NCBI GenBank assembly: GCA_016714785.1
Contig: JADKCC010000009.1
Coordinates: 62,001 to 126,000, forward strand
Length of the DNA: 64,000 bases
From: Saprospiraceae bacterium
GTDB lineage: Bacteria > Bacteroidota > Bacteroidia > Chitinophagales > Saprospiraceae
Reading direction: 5' to 3'
Shown here one piece after another: positions 18,359 to 28,113 of the stretch; the first letter of the stretch is position 1, and the number at the start of each line of letters is the position of its first letter. The position numbers and the translations under genes were made by a program. The notes under the pieces are model-generated. The model saw only the letters and a list, made by a program, of their open reading frames with translations. It made no database searches and was not told the DNA's origin.

Positions 18359-21304
18359 TTACAAATAAGCATTTGCATTATACCCATTCATAGCTTTGTA
18401 AATTAATGTTTGTACTTTTTCTCTATAGTTCCTATTATTAAATGCTTGATTGTGCCTACTTGGATAGGTCCTATTGGTACAGAATACATAAACGATATTA
18501 TTGACAGGATCGGCCCAAACAGCAGTACCAGTAAATCCTGTATGTCCATAAGTAGATGCAGGTGCATATTCTGACATACTTTTGGTTTTATTTACATCCA
18601 ATTCCTTCATATCAAATCCTATACCACGGCGAGACGATCTGATATGTCTTGTCGTAAACAAATCAATGGTTTCGGGTCTTAAATATTGCGTACCACCGTA
18701 TTGCCCTTTATTTAGGAGCATTTGCATTAGAATGGCCATATCTTTTGCATTCGAAAACAAACCGGCATGACCGGCCACACCACCCATCATAGCAGCACCC
18801 ATATCATGTACATGTCCGCGTATCGTTTGCAATCTGAAATAATTATCGATTTCAGTTGGAGCGATATTAAATTCAGGATGTCTGAGTAACGGCTTAAACC
18901 CTGTAAATTTTAAACCCAATGGTTGATAAAACTTTCTTTCAGTAAATTCGTCCAAACTTGTATTAGATTGATTTTCAATCACTTTCTGCATAATATAGAA
19001 ACCAAGATCACTATATTTGTAACTATTATTATCTCTAAGTTTGCTCGACCATATTTGTTGAAAAATCGAGTCCTTATAGTCGGATCTCATAAACATACCT
19101 TTCGCTACTGGTATCGTATATTGATCCTGTAGGATACCACTATAATACTTAGAATTATATCCGAAACTTTTCTGTGGCAACGTTGTACTTTCATAAAATC
19201 CTATCCATGGAAACAATCTTGCATGATGTGCCATCACATCTTCCACTATTAATCGAGCCTTGTCTGTAGTATCTATGCCTGAAATATAATTGCGTAAAGG
19301 GTTTTTGATGTTCAGTTTTTTTTCATCGACCAATTTCATCGCTGAGATCGTGGTTGCCAATATTTTAGTGACGGATGCCACATCATATATTGTATTGTTA
19401 GAAACATAATATCCGTCAAGTGTAAGTTTGCCAAACGATTTATGTACAATTATCTTACCATCCTTGGCTATCAAAACCTGCGCACCTGGAGCAGCATTTA
19501 GTCTTATCATTTGAGCCATTAAGGTATCTATCAGTTTAAGTGTATCTGCATTCAAACCAACCATCTCTGGCAAACCATAGCCGAGTCTTTTTAAAGACCC
19601 TTTGAATAAACCATGACCTAAAGGCCACTTCTCTGAAACGGTAACTGGCAATTTTCCTGACATCTCACTGACTCCAAAGATAGATTGCATCGTTACATCC
19701 TGAGTGATGGCATCATTGTCATAGTTTAAAATCAGTTGATTGACATTGGCCAATTTTTTTAACAAATACGGATTGCCGAAGAGTACAACAATGACATCTG
19801 TTTTAGTCTGAAGCTCCAGTAGAAAACGTATAACATCATCAGGCAAATCCTTAGTAAAATCATTTTGCTTACCAGATGTATGGATACTGATTAATACTTT
19901 TTCAAATCTCGAAAGCGTCTGCAATTGTTGTTGATACTGTTGTGATATTTGTTGTGGCATTAGATTATAGTGTCTGCATTCCAAATAACTATCGGCCCGC
20001 TCTTGAAATGTAGTTTTTGAGTTAGTGTTGATACTTAAAGTAGCAAAAGGTGAATGCTCTAAGTCGCGTATAGGTATTATGTTTGATTTATCACTAATGA
20101 GAGTTACAGCGGCTTCGGCGAGTTTTTGTTTAATACCTAGGGCCTGATTTCTATTAAGATATTGGCTCAGACCATCTGGATTGTAATAAGGGATTACATT
20201 CAGTCCAAGTTTATATTTAGCTCTCAATATTCTTTCTACACTTTCATCTAGTCTATTTTGAGATATTTTACCTTCTTTCATGTATTGTTTTATAGCATTT
20301 ATGGCTTTGGGCAGATTTTCAGGAAGTAAAATGACATCATTACCAGCTAAAAAGGCTTCAGCTTCAGCTATTCCATTGGGATAAAATTTGGTCACACCTT
20401 TCATGTCCATTGCATCAGTAAAAATTAATCCATTATAACCCATATCATCTCGGAGAAGATTTTGAATGGCCTTTTCGGATAGCGTAGTTGGTCTATTTAC
20501 TCGCTTGTCTATAGCTGGCACATGTAGATGGCCTACCATTACAGCACTCACACCTTGGCTAGCGAGTCTGCGAAAGGGAAAAAATTCGTTTTGTTCTAGT
20601 CTTTCCAAACTATGATTAATAACTGGTAAATCTTCATGCGAATCAACATCAGTATCTCCATGTCCAGGAAAGTGCTTGACGCAAGACATGATGCCTTCAT
20701 CTTCCATGGCTTTCATATACATATATCCTTTGGATGTCACATTTTGAGGCGATTCACCAAATGACCTATCATAAATTACGGGATTAGAAGGATTACTATT
20801 GATGTCCACAGATGGAGCGAAATTGATATTGATTCCAGATTTTTTACAATGCTTGGCCACTTCTTTACCCATCTCATAAATCAGTCTATTGTCCTGAATA
20901 GCTCCTAACATCAGTTGTTTTGGGAAAGAGACTGTCTCCTTTGGAAATCTCATACCCAATCCCCATTCTCCATCTATACCCATGAACAATGGGATATTGG
21001 CCAGTCTTTGATAATTATTGATAAGATTGACTTGGTCAAATGGTGATCCTTGAAAAAAACATATTCCTCCTATGTAATATTTGCGTATATAATCAGCAAT
21101 TATTTTTTCTTCATTTAAGTTATTACGAGAATACGCTCTCACCATAAAGAGTTGGCCGATTTTTTGATCCAAGGTCAATTCATTTAGCCTTGACGCTACC
21201 CAAAGATCTTCACGCTCCAGATAGCTCTGTCCAAAAGCGACAGAGCACGACATTATTAATAATCCAATAATGTATTTTCTTATAATATTCCCTTTAAACT
21301 CCAT
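18359..21304 (-). CDS. Glycoside hydrolase family 3 / class C beta-lactamase-like fusion
   Basis: A 981-residue exported protein with two enzymes. After a signal peptide (IIGLLIMSCSVAFGQ) comes a GH3 domain of the NagZ type: KHFPGHGDTDVDSHEDLPVI near residue 213 carries the His/Asp acid-base motif and LIFTDAMDMKG the nucleophile Asp. A second GH3 subdomain follows. From about residue 600 a serine hydrolase of the beta-lactamase/DD-peptidase fold begins, with SVTK (SxxK), YSDLGF in place of YxN, and HTGFTGT (KTG equivalent). Expected role: removing N-acetylglucosamine from muropeptides and acting on a peptide or ester. It follows the TPR gene by 105 nt on the same strand. Confidence 0.88.
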   Translation of the reverse strand: MEFKGNIIRKYIIGLLIMSCSVAFGQSYLEREDLWVASRLNELTLDQKIGQLFMVRAYSRNNLNEEKIIADYIRKYYIGGICFFQGSPFDQVNLINNYQRLANIPLFMGIDGEWGLGMRFPKETVSFPKQLMLGAIQDNRLIYEMGKEVAKHCKKSGININFAPSVDINSNPSNPVIYDRSFGESPQNVTSKGYMYMKAMEDEGIMSCVKHFPGHGDTDVDSHEDLPVINHSLERLEQNEFFPFRRLASQGVSAVMVGHLHVPAIDKRVNRPTTLSEKAIQNLLRDDMGYNGLIFTDAMDMKGVTKFYPNGIAEAEAFLAGNDVILLPENLPKAINAIKQYMKEGKISQNRLDESVERILRAKYKLGLNVIPYYNPDGLSQYLNRNQALGIKQKLAEAAVTLISDKSNIIPIRDLEHSPFATLSINTNSKTTFQERADSYLECRHYNLMPQQISQQYQQQLQTLSRFEKVLISIHTSGKQNDFTKDLPDDVIRFLLELQTKTDVIVVLFGNPYLLKKLANVNQLILNYDNDAITQDVTMQSIFGVSEMSGKLPVTVSEKWPLGHGLFKGSLKRLGYGLPEMVGLNADTLKLIDTLMAQMIRLNAAPGAQVLIAKDGKIIVHKSFGKLTLDGYYVSNNTIYDVASVTKILATTISAMKLVDEKKLNIKNPLRNYISGIDTTDKARLIVEDVMAHHARLFPWIGFYESTTLPQKSFGYNSKYYSGILQDQYTIPVAKGMFMRSDYKDSIFQQIWSSKLRDNNSYKYSDLGFYIMQKVIENQSNTSLDEFTERKFYQPLGLKFTGFKPLLRHPEFNIAPTEIDNYFRLQTIRGHVHDMGAAMMGGVAGHAGLFSNAKDMAILMQMLLNKGQYGGTQYLRPETIDLFTTRHIRSSRRGIGFDMKELDVNKTKSMSEYAPASTYGHTGFTGTAVWADPVNNIVYVFCTNRTYPSRHNQAFNNRNYREKVQTLIYKAMNGYNANAYL

Positions 21305-21409
21305 TCCTCTTTTTTCTGCCTAATTGTATATACAACGTAGTAAACAAAAGACATTATTATACTTAAGACTAAAAAAGTCCTAAATTGCTACAAATATTTC
21401 CTTAAAATT

Positions 21410-23374
21410 TTACTTCTGACCTTGTTTATTGATAATTTCAGGGTCAATTTTCAAAGCTTTTTGGAGGTTAGATTGTGCGTTAGGTATATCTCCATTATTG
21501 CGGTATGCGTTACTAAGATTAAAGTACGCTATGGCACTATTTGGTTCGCCTTCAGCTACTTTCGTAAAATACTTAATGGCTTCGACATGATTACCTTTTA
21601 TGCCATTGAGCACACCTAAAAGCCTAACGGTTTCAAAATCATTTGGAGACATCTGGTATGCTCTCACTAGATATGTTTCTGCTTTTTGCAAGTCATTTTC
21701 TTTTTCGCCCGCATGTTTGCCTGCATCCCTCAATGCTATAGCCTGATTATTAAATGCATCCTTAAAATCTGGATCGATGGCCAGTGCTTTTCCATAAGCT
21801 GTAATAGATTTCTCATAATCATTAAGATAATAATAGGCATTCCCCATGATCAAATAAGCATTTTTGTACGTAGGATGCACCACAACAGCTTTTTCCAGAT
21901 AGGCTATTGCTTTTGTTAACATTGCTCTCTTTTTAGTCTCATCTATTTCTCTAAATGCTGCATCAGTTAATGTGCCACCAGCGGCATTCAGTACTTTTGC
22001 ACTATTATTAGATATCTCTACGTCTGTCGTAAATAATCGGAAATCGCTTTCCCAAACAAAGTTTCTTGATACTGTTTTGAAAGAATAAAGAGCCATCACA
22101 ATCCCTAAAACTATTGTAAATGCCTGCTTACCAGCTTTCTCTAATACAAATTTTTGCATCATATAAGCTACGACTAAAGCAAATCCTAATGAAGGCATAA
22201 ACATGAATCTCTCTGACATATTGGTACCAATAGGAAATACAATGTTGGAAACTATAGATAGCGTTATGAGAAAGAATGCAGCCCCATAACTGACTACACT
22301 TTTGGATTTAAAACCTGAGAAAGCTACATAAGTCAAACTCAGGTACATCAATAAACTCAAGATTACGCCCAAATCACTAAAACTCATAATATCTATATGT
22401 CTTGGATAATAATCATGAGTCAATGGGTGAGGAAAAATCAATAAAAGTACATACTTACCAAGTGTGTAAATAATAGTAGCAAATTTTTCACTTAGGTCAA
22501 AAGGAATGTAACGACTATCAACAAACTTCAAATATGGATTATTCATTAGTTCCATAGGTGTGCCCCCGAAATCATTTCCCAATATAGCCGATCTAATAAG
22601 TAAAAATAGTATGGTTGGGAGCAATAGGAAAGCACTATTTAATGCCGCATTTTTGAGACTCAAATCTCTAAAATAATATAACGTTAGTGGTATTATTGCT
22701 AAAAATGTGATGGTATTTTCCTTTGAGAGAAATGCTAAAAAAAAACTTACACAAGCATAGATTAGATATTTGGATTGCTTGAGATCTACGTACTTAATCA
22801 TACAATACAATGCAACGATGCTACCAAGCATACTCATGATCTCATCTCGACCTTTTATATTAGCTACAGCTTCCGTGTGTATAGGATGTGTTGCATATAT
22901 GAGAGCTGCGGCCAAAACCATGTACCTCTTGGTTTCACTATCATCTTTGTGGCAAATCATTGAGATCAGTAATTTATAGATCATCAGGCACAAAAAGCCA
23001 TAAAGCAAGATATTTATCAAATGACCAAGCAAAGGATTTTTACCCACTAACTGATATTCAAAGGCAAACATAGCAGGTGTCAGTGGTCTATAACGTCCTC
23101 CAGAAACTAATTTGGCTTTCCCTTCTTCTTTAAAAAAACCAAAAAATGTATCTTTTGTAAACAAACCTTTAAGACCAGATACGCCTTGGGTAGTGTACAT
23201 ATTGTCATAAATGACGATGGCATCATCTTGCGTAAATTCGTGTGTGAGCGTATTGAAATAAATAGATGCTCCTAATAAAAAAACCAACCATCCATGCCAC
23301 TTAAATGGATTAGTCATTGTGACATTGTTTGGTTCGACTGATGATTCTATTTTTTGCTGCTTCTTACTCTTCAT
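21410..23374 (-). CDS. TPR-containing multi-spanning membrane protein (TMTC/DUF1736-like)
   Basis: A 654-residue protein. The N-terminal 440 residues contain about ten membrane segments with an early luminal motif FTQDDAIVIYDN and SGGRYRPLTPAMF, the pattern of TMTC-type GT-C O-mannosyltransferases (DUF1736). The C-terminal 220 residues are tetratricopeptide repeats (AYLIMGNAYYYLNDYEKSIT, AYFNLSNAYRNNGDIPNAQS). Such proteins may transfer a sugar from a lipid carrier to proteins bound by the repeats; that is inference. The -7 motif ends 4 nt before the ATG, so its mRNA may be leaderless. Confidence 0.8.
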   Translation of the reverse strand: MKSKKQQKIESSVEPNNVTMTNPFKWHGWLVFLLGASIYFNTLTHEFTQDDAIVIYDNMYTTQGVSGLKGLFTKDTFFGFFKEEGKAKLVSGGRYRPLTPAMFAFEYQLVGKNPLLGHLINILLYGFLCLMIYKLLISMICHKDDSETKRYMVLAAALIYATHPIHTEAVANIKGRDEIMSMLGSIVALYCMIKYVDLKQSKYLIYACVSFFLAFLSKENTITFLAIIPLTLYYFRDLSLKNAALNSAFLLLPTILFLLIRSAILGNDFGGTPMELMNNPYLKFVDSRYIPFDLSEKFATIIYTLGKYVLLLIFPHPLTHDYYPRHIDIMSFSDLGVILSLLMYLSLTYVAFSGFKSKSVVSYGAAFFLITLSIVSNIVFPIGTNMSERFMFMPSLGFALVVAYMMQKFVLEKAGKQAFTIVLGIVMALYSFKTVSRNFVWESDFRLFTTDVEISNNSAKVLNAAGGTLTDAAFREIDETKKRAMLTKAIAYLEKAVVVHPTYKNAYLIMGNAYYYLNDYEKSITAYGKALAIDPDFKDAFNNQAIALRDAGKHAGEKENDLQKAETYLVRAYQMSPNDFETVRLLGVLNGIKGNHVEAIKYFTKVAEGEPNSAIAYFNLSNAYRNNGDIPNAQSNLQKALKIDPEIINKQGQK

Positions 23375-23378
23375 TGGA

Positions 23379-23386
23379 CAAAGATA
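23379..23386 (-). promoter_or_regulatory. Bacteroidota -7 element very close to the TPR gene start
   Basis: Minus-strand TATCTTTG ends 4 nt before ATG 23374. The predicted transcription start falls on or next to the start codon, suggesting a leaderless message. Confidence 0.5.
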
Positions 23387-23600
23387 TAAATAAAATAAAT
23401 TTGTAATATGTTTTAAGCCATAAAAGTATGTATTTTAACTAAAAAAAAAACAAAATAATAAAATAATGACAAAAGTAGATTTTATTACCATCATTTGCCA
23501 TTTAAATTGAAAGCAGAGAATGAATAAATTAAATCAAATAACACCTTCAAAATATTTTTATTGATTTTCCTTTGAGAAAAGATTTGAATTAACTTATCTT

Positions 23601-23608
23601 TACCTTTC
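23601..23608 (+). promoter_or_regulatory. Likely -7 element for the acyl-CoA ligase gene
   Basis: TACCTTTC differs from TAnnTTTG at the last base. It lies 65 nt before ATG 23674. The rest of the 299-bp divergent gap is AT-rich with an A10 run near 23442 and no other feature I can see. Confidence 0.4.
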
Positions 23609-23673
23609 GTAATTATGATAAGTTACACATTTTTATTTCATATATTACAAAAATTCAAAATATAATTTATATC

Positions 23674-25494
23674 ATGCAGGCCACAAGATTATTTGACTAT
23701 ATCAATCACCAGTTTGACAATGGACCATTAGAAAAGTTTATTGGGGCAAATACAGAACAAGGATGGAAATTTTATAGCACCAACCAAGTCATAGAAATGT
23801 CTAGAAAATTAGCTTCGGGGCTTCTTGATTTGGGTATTAGTTCAGGTGACAAGATTGGATTAGTAGTGTATAAAAATAGACCTGAATGGGTGATTACTGA
23901 TCTAGCCATTCAATATATAGGAGCGATCGGTGTGCCTATGTACCCAACTATTAGCTCACGCGAGTACGAATACATCATGAATGAAGCTGAAGTTAAGATA
24001 TGTTTTGTTGGCATCGGTGACCTGTATGACAAAGTATCTACCGCTCAAGCCAAAGTAGAGACGCTTAAAGAAATTATTTGTTTTGACAAGCAAGGTGGAA
24101 GGCCATATTGGTTGGACTTTATGAATGACAAAAATCTGGAGAAAGTAGAATCCATAAGCCAAACAGTTAAATCGGATGACTTGGCTACCATAATATATAC
24201 ATCAGGTACAACAGGAAATCCTAAAGGTGTCATGCTTACTCATCATAATATAGTAAGTGTAGTAGATAGTTGTTGTGACTTATTACCTGTCAAAAAAGGA
24301 GATAAAGTACTCAGTTTTTTGCCTCTATGTCATATATTTGAAAGAGCCGTCTTGTACGTTTATACAGAGTTAGCTACTGAAATATACTTCACAGGTACCG
24401 ACAATCTAGGTGGAGAGACTGGAGATTTAGCCAATGTAAAACCACATTTCTTTACGACAGTGCCACGACTTTTAGAGAAGGTTTATGAAAAGATTTACAA
24501 TAAAGGATTGGCATTGACGGGATTAAAGAAAAAACTCTTTTTTTGGGCTCTGAGCCTTACAGACGACTTCGAGCATGGCAAAAAGTTCTCAGGCTTAGAT
24601 GCGATTAACCGCAAAATAGCTGATAAGCTTATCTTTAGTAAATGGAGAGCTGCATTGGGTGGCAATGTTAAGTCTATAGCAACAGGTGCAGCGGCGTGTC
24701 CATCAAAGATAGCCAGAGTCTTTTCGGCTGCGGGCATTACCATTACAGAAGGGTACGGACTAACAGAGACTTCACCAGTATTGACATTAAATCATTATTT
24801 TGGTGGTAGCAATAAGATTGGATCTGTCGGAGTTCCATTAGATATGTGTGATATTGTGATAGACCGATCTGAAGGAGATTATAATGAAGGTGAAGGCGAA
24901 ATCATAGCAGCTGGACCAAATATCATGCTCGGATATTATAAGCAACCAGAGCAAACTGCTGCTGTTTTTAAGGAATTCAATGGTAAAAAATATTTTAGGA
25001 CAGGTGATATTGGGACTTTTGTAGATGGTCCAAATGGTAAAAAATATCTAAAAATAACAGACCGTAAAAAGGAATTACTTAAGACATCTGGTGGCAAATA
25101 TGTAGCTCCTGCACCGATAGAAGGTTTACTAAAAGAAGACTTTTTAATAGAGCAAGCTATGGTAGTCGGCGATCAGAAAAAATTTGTTTCAGCACTTATT
25201 GTACCTTCTCCAGATGCACTCAAATCTTGGTGCGAAGATCATCATGTACCTTGGACCTCACTCCAAGACATCCTGCATAATGAGACAGTTTTGTCAAGAT
25301 ATCAACACTCTATTGACAAGGTAAACGTAAACTTCAGTCACATTGAACAGATCAAAAAATTCACATTGATTGCCACATCTTGGGAAGCCACAAGAAATGA
25401 TGGTACCGAAGCCGAACTGACTCCTACCATGAAACTCAAAAGAAGAGTAATTTTGGATAAATTTTCTAAAGAAATAGACAACTTGTACGCCTAA
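23674..25494 (+). CDS. Long-chain fatty acid-CoA ligase (AMP-dependent)
   Basis: Activates fatty acids with ATP and CoA for beta-oxidation or lipid synthesis. The 606-residue protein has the AMP-binding motif TIIYTSGTTGNPKGVMLTH (about 171-189), GYGLTETSP, the hinge/ribose motif YFRTGDIG, and the C-terminal KELLKTSGGKYVAP, as in long-chain (FAA1/FadD15-like) synthetases. A beta-oxidation enzyme occurs at the left edge of the window but not nearby. The next gene starts 8 nt downstream, so both are probably co-transcribed. Confidence 0.9.
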   Translation: MQATRLFDYINHQFDNGPLEKFIGANTEQGWKFYSTNQVIEMSRKLASGLLDLGISSGDKIGLVVYKNRPEWVITDLAIQYIGAIGVPMYPTISSREYEYIMNEAEVKICFVGIGDLYDKVSTAQAKVETLKEIICFDKQGGRPYWLDFMNDKNLEKVESISQTVKSDDLATIIYTSGTTGNPKGVMLTHHNIVSVVDSCCDLLPVKKGDKVLSFLPLCHIFERAVLYVYTELATEIYFTGTDNLGGETGDLANVKPHFFTTVPRLLEKVYEKIYNKGLALTGLKKKLFFWALSLTDDFEHGKKFSGLDAINRKIADKLIFSKWRAALGGNVKSIATGAAACPSKIARVFSAAGITITEGYGLTETSPVLTLNHYFGGSNKIGSVGVPLDMCDIVIDRSEGDYNEGEGEIIAAGPNIMLGYYKQPEQTAAVFKEFNGKKYFRTGDIGTFVDGPNGKKYLKITDRKKELLKTSGGKYVAPAPIEGLLKEDFLIEQAMVVGDQKKFVSALIVPSPDALKSWCEDHHVPWTSLQDILHNETVLSRYQHSIDKVNVNFSHIEQIKKFTLIATSWEATRNDGTEAELTPTMKLKRRVILDKFSKEIDNLYA

Positions 25495-25502
25495 AATAGA
25501 GC

Positions 25503-26426
25503 ATGCCAAATATAAAAGTTGTGTTGTTGCAACGTAATGAAATCGACATTGAGAGATGGGATGAGTGTATAAAGAATGCTTTCAATCAAAGAATTTATGC
25601 TTATAGTTGGTATCTTGATATCATGACTAAAAAGTCTTGGTCTGCTCTAATATTTGGCAGTTATGAAGCTGTCTTTCCGATCTTTTCTAAAAAACTTCTA
25701 TTAATACCTTATGTTACCCAGCCATATTTATGTCAGCAATTAGGTGTTTTTGGTATGAATGACCAAGACATTAAAGATTTTGGCAAAACCATCTTAAAGT
25801 TTCTAAATTCAAAATTTATAAAAGCAGATTTATTGATTAATCAACATTTTGTCCAAAGTAGCGATCTTGTTCCCAAAGTAAATCATATCCTACATTTGAA
25901 TAAACCTTACAAAGAGTTGAACAATCAGTATAATAGAAATACAAAAAGAAATCTTAAAAAGAGTTTAGAATATGCTATAGAAATCAAGGAATCTAAAGAT
26001 ATTAAAGGGTTTGTAGATTTTTTGGAATTATTCGATAAAACTAAAGTTATAAAATCTATTAAAGGTCAAATAGAAACATTAATCAAATACGCTTTAGATA
26101 AAAATGTCGGTAAAATATTGACAGCCGACCACAATATTGAGAAATTTGCAGCATGTTTCTATATTGAGTCTAGTGACAGGATTTATTTTTTATTGTGTGG
26201 ATCTAGTACTAAAGGGATAGAACAAAAAACCATGTACCCACTGATAGATTATATCATCAACAAATATGCTGAAAGTGGAAAGATACTTGATTTTACAGGC
26301 TCAAATATGGAAAATATAGCAAGAAGAAATGAAGGTTTTGGTGCAGTGACAGAGACATATTTTCACCTAAAAACTTTTTGGCGAAAGTTGCACCGTATTA
26401 GTCCTAACTTGTTAAAAAGTATATAG
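25503..26426 (+). CDS. FemAB/GNAT-fold acyltransferase-like protein
   Basis: A 307-residue soluble protein. The region NNQYNRNTKRNLKKSLEYAI resembles the FemAB-like turn found in peptidoglycan-bridge and other GNAT-fold transferases (YNRNTRRNIKKA-type). It is followed by an acceptor-domain pattern (AACFYIESSDRIYFLLCGSS, then ILDFTGSNMENIARRNEGFG). Function is not known; attachment of an amino acid or acyl group to a cell-surface precursor is an inference. It follows the acyl-CoA ligase by 8 nt and ends before a strong hairpin. Confidence 0.55.
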   Translation: MPNIKVVLLQRNEIDIERWDECIKNAFNQRIYAYSWYLDIMTKKSWSALIFGSYEAVFPIFSKKLLLIPYVTQPYLCQQLGVFGMNDQDIKDFGKTILKFLNSKFIKADLLINQHFVQSSDLVPKVNHILHLNKPYKELNNQYNRNTKRNLKKSLEYAIEIKESKDIKGFVDFLELFDKTKVIKSIKGQIETLIKYALDKNVGKILTADHNIEKFAACFYIESSDRIYFLLCGSSTKGIEQKTMYPLIDYIINKYAESGKILDFTGSNMENIARRNEGFGAVTETYFHLKTFWRKLHRISPNLLKSI

Positions 26427-26449
26427 AATGAGAAAGTTATAGTAAACAG

Positions 26450-26489
26450 AAATTGAATTGTAAAAATTATAGATTTTACAATTCAATTT
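26450..26489. terminator. Long perfect hairpin between convergent genes
   Basis: A 16-bp perfect inverted repeat (AATTGAATTGTAAAA core) with an 8-nt loop, 26450-26465 against 26474-26489. It lies between the ends of the FemAB-like gene (+) and the DUF6249 gene (-). The A/T-rich arms supply U-runs in both directions, so it is probably a bidirectional terminator. Confidence 0.6.
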
Positions 26490-26578
26490 ACTTAAGGTAT
26501 GTAGCCAAATTGAATACAATACAGATTTCAGAAATCACTTGCTCAATATCACTAAAGTACATATTTTAACATCCTTGT

Positions 26579-26935
26579 TTATACTATATCGTCTTCATCT
26601 TTGAAAGGGGCTTTGACTTTTTTTTCTACATAAAAGTGGTAAAATATTAGAGACAATCCACCAAAGGCAAAAATACTCACAAAAACACCTGCAGGCTCAG
26701 TATCAAATATATTATCGAAGAAAAGTCCAACCAAAAGTCCAAGTCCTAAAGAAAGTAATAATAAGCCAAATTTTAAAGATCTGTTTGACTCTGTGTCATT
26801 ACTATCAAAAATTTTTGCGGTGCGCCCACTACTGATCAATGCCATCCTTTCATTGTGCCTGGTCTTAAAAAAAGTAACGATCAATACGATTATTGTAATA
26901 AAAAAGAAAGTAATTCCTACGATTTCACTTGCCAT
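26579..26935 (-). CDS. DUF6249-like membrane protein
   Basis: A 118-residue protein with an N-terminal helix (residues 5-23), a short cytosolic segment with KTRHNERMALISSGR, and two more helices (about 54-70 and 83-101). The basic HNERMALI segment after the first helix fits the DUF6249 family, common in Bacteroidota near ECF sigma genes. The divergent gene is an ECF sigma factor 149 nt away, which agrees with that context. Function unknown. Confidence 0.65.
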   Translation of the reverse strand: MASEIVGITFFFITIIVLIVTFFKTRHNERMALISSGRTAKIFDSNDTESNRSLKFGLLLLSLGLGLLVGLFFDNIFDTEPAGVFVSIFAFGGLSLIFYHFYVEKKVKAPFKDEDDIV

Positions 26936-27084
26936 GATTTAAAATATTTATTTGTTCGAAAGCATTACGGAAGCTTTATGTTGATGGTTACAGTTTTTTT
27001 GAAAAAATATTTTTCTACCATAACAAACTTCAAAATTTGTAACCGAAATGATTTTATGCTCGTATATTGCATAGAACTTTGAGT

Positions 27085-27633
27085 ATGCAACACATTCATA
27101 CAGATACATCTTGGATTCCTCTTCTGATCAAGGGTGACCGTAAGGCCATTCACTTTTTTGTGGATACTTATGGATCATTTATGTATAATGTATGTTACAA
27201 AATTTTACTCTCCACAGTAGAAGCCGAAGAAGCGACACAAGATGCAGTGATGAAAGCTGTCAATGCCATCAGCGGCTATGATCCAAAATCATCTATTAAA
27301 GCTTGGTGTTATACCATTGCATATAGGACAGCTATTGATTATAAAAGAAGGGCAAAATATTCTGTCTCTCTGGACCATAGCAATGAAATAGCTTATGATG
27401 GTGCTTCAGACCATCAGATAAATCAGGACGAAACAAAAACAGCCATACAATCGTTGTTATCTCATCTGGATGACGAGTCAAAAATGATCATAAGCTTGTA
27501 TTATTTGGAAGAGAAAAACATCAAAGAAGTCATAGCTATTACTGGATTAACCGAAAGCAATATTAAAATCAAATTGTTTAGAGCCAGAAAAGAGTTGGCC
27601 CGATATGCACCAAAATATTTTGAACAAATTTAG
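27085..27633 (+). CDS. ECF RNA polymerase sigma factor
   Basis: A 182-residue extracytoplasmic-function sigma-70. Region 2 spans GDRKAIHFFVDTYGSFMYNV to IKAWCYTIAYRTAIDYKRR (core binding and -10 recognition). Region 4 has LDDESKMIISLYYLEEKNIK and the helix-turn-helix ITGLTESNIKIKLFRARKEL. I start at ATG 27085; the open frame reaches a TTG at 27067 but the first six residues are not typical. The next gene, 9 nt downstream, is its probable anti-sigma partner. Confidence 0.88.
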   Translation: MQHIHTDTSWIPLLIKGDRKAIHFFVDTYGSFMYNVCYKILLSTVEAEEATQDAVMKAVNAISGYDPKSSIKAWCYTIAYRTAIDYKRRAKYSVSLDHSNEIAYDGASDHQINQDETKTAIQSLLSHLDDESKMIISLYYLEEKNIKEVIAITGLTESNIKIKLFRARKELARYAPKYFEQI

Positions 27634-27642
27634 ACAAGTATC

Positions 27643-28107
27643 ATGGAAGAATTGATTTGGAAATACATAGACAATGATTGTACAGAAGCAGAAGTACAGC
27701 ACATAAAACATCTTTTGGCTACTGATCCATCTTTTGAGTCAAAATATCAGGAGATCGTACAATTTGATAATATATTTACAGACCAAAAGCATGCAGTGAT
27801 ATCGGCAGATTTTAAGGTTTCGTTAGCCCACAAGATAGAAAAGCAGGTAGCAACATTGCCTGTACAAACTGAAATAATACCCGCTAAATGGTGGATATTG
27901 ACAGCCATAATTGCAGTTTCGATCATGATTTTAGCTATGAAATTGCCCAATCAAAATTCAATACTTGTAGATATCAATATACCAATAGACGAGCGGACGA
28001 TGGCGATTGCTTCATGGTCAATGATAGGATTTTTATTTTTAACTTTAATAGACTATTTATTCAATAACAAAACTATTTTTAGGAAACATACTTTTTTTCT
28101 AGCTTAG
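27643..28107 (+). CDS. Putative anti-sigma factor (membrane protein)
   Basis: A 154-residue protein starting 9 nt after the ECF sigma gene. The N-terminal 75 residues (LIWKYIDNDCTEAEVQHIKH, then LATDPSFESKYQEI) resemble the helical sigma-binding domain of Bacteroidota anti-sigma factors, without a zinc HxxxCxxC motif. Two membrane helices follow (about 84-100 and 121-138). It should hold the sigma factor at the inner membrane until signalled; this rests on context and weak motif likeness. It converges on the S9 peptidase gene with a 6-nt gap. Confidence 0.65.
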   Translation: MEELIWKYIDNDCTEAEVQHIKHLLATDPSFESKYQEIVQFDNIFTDQKHAVISADFKVSLAHKIEKQVATLPVQTEIIPAKWWILTAIIAVSIMILAMKLPNQNSILVDINIPIDERTMAIASWSMIGFLFLTLIDYLFNNKTIFRKHTFFLA

Positions 28108-28113
28108 TACTCA

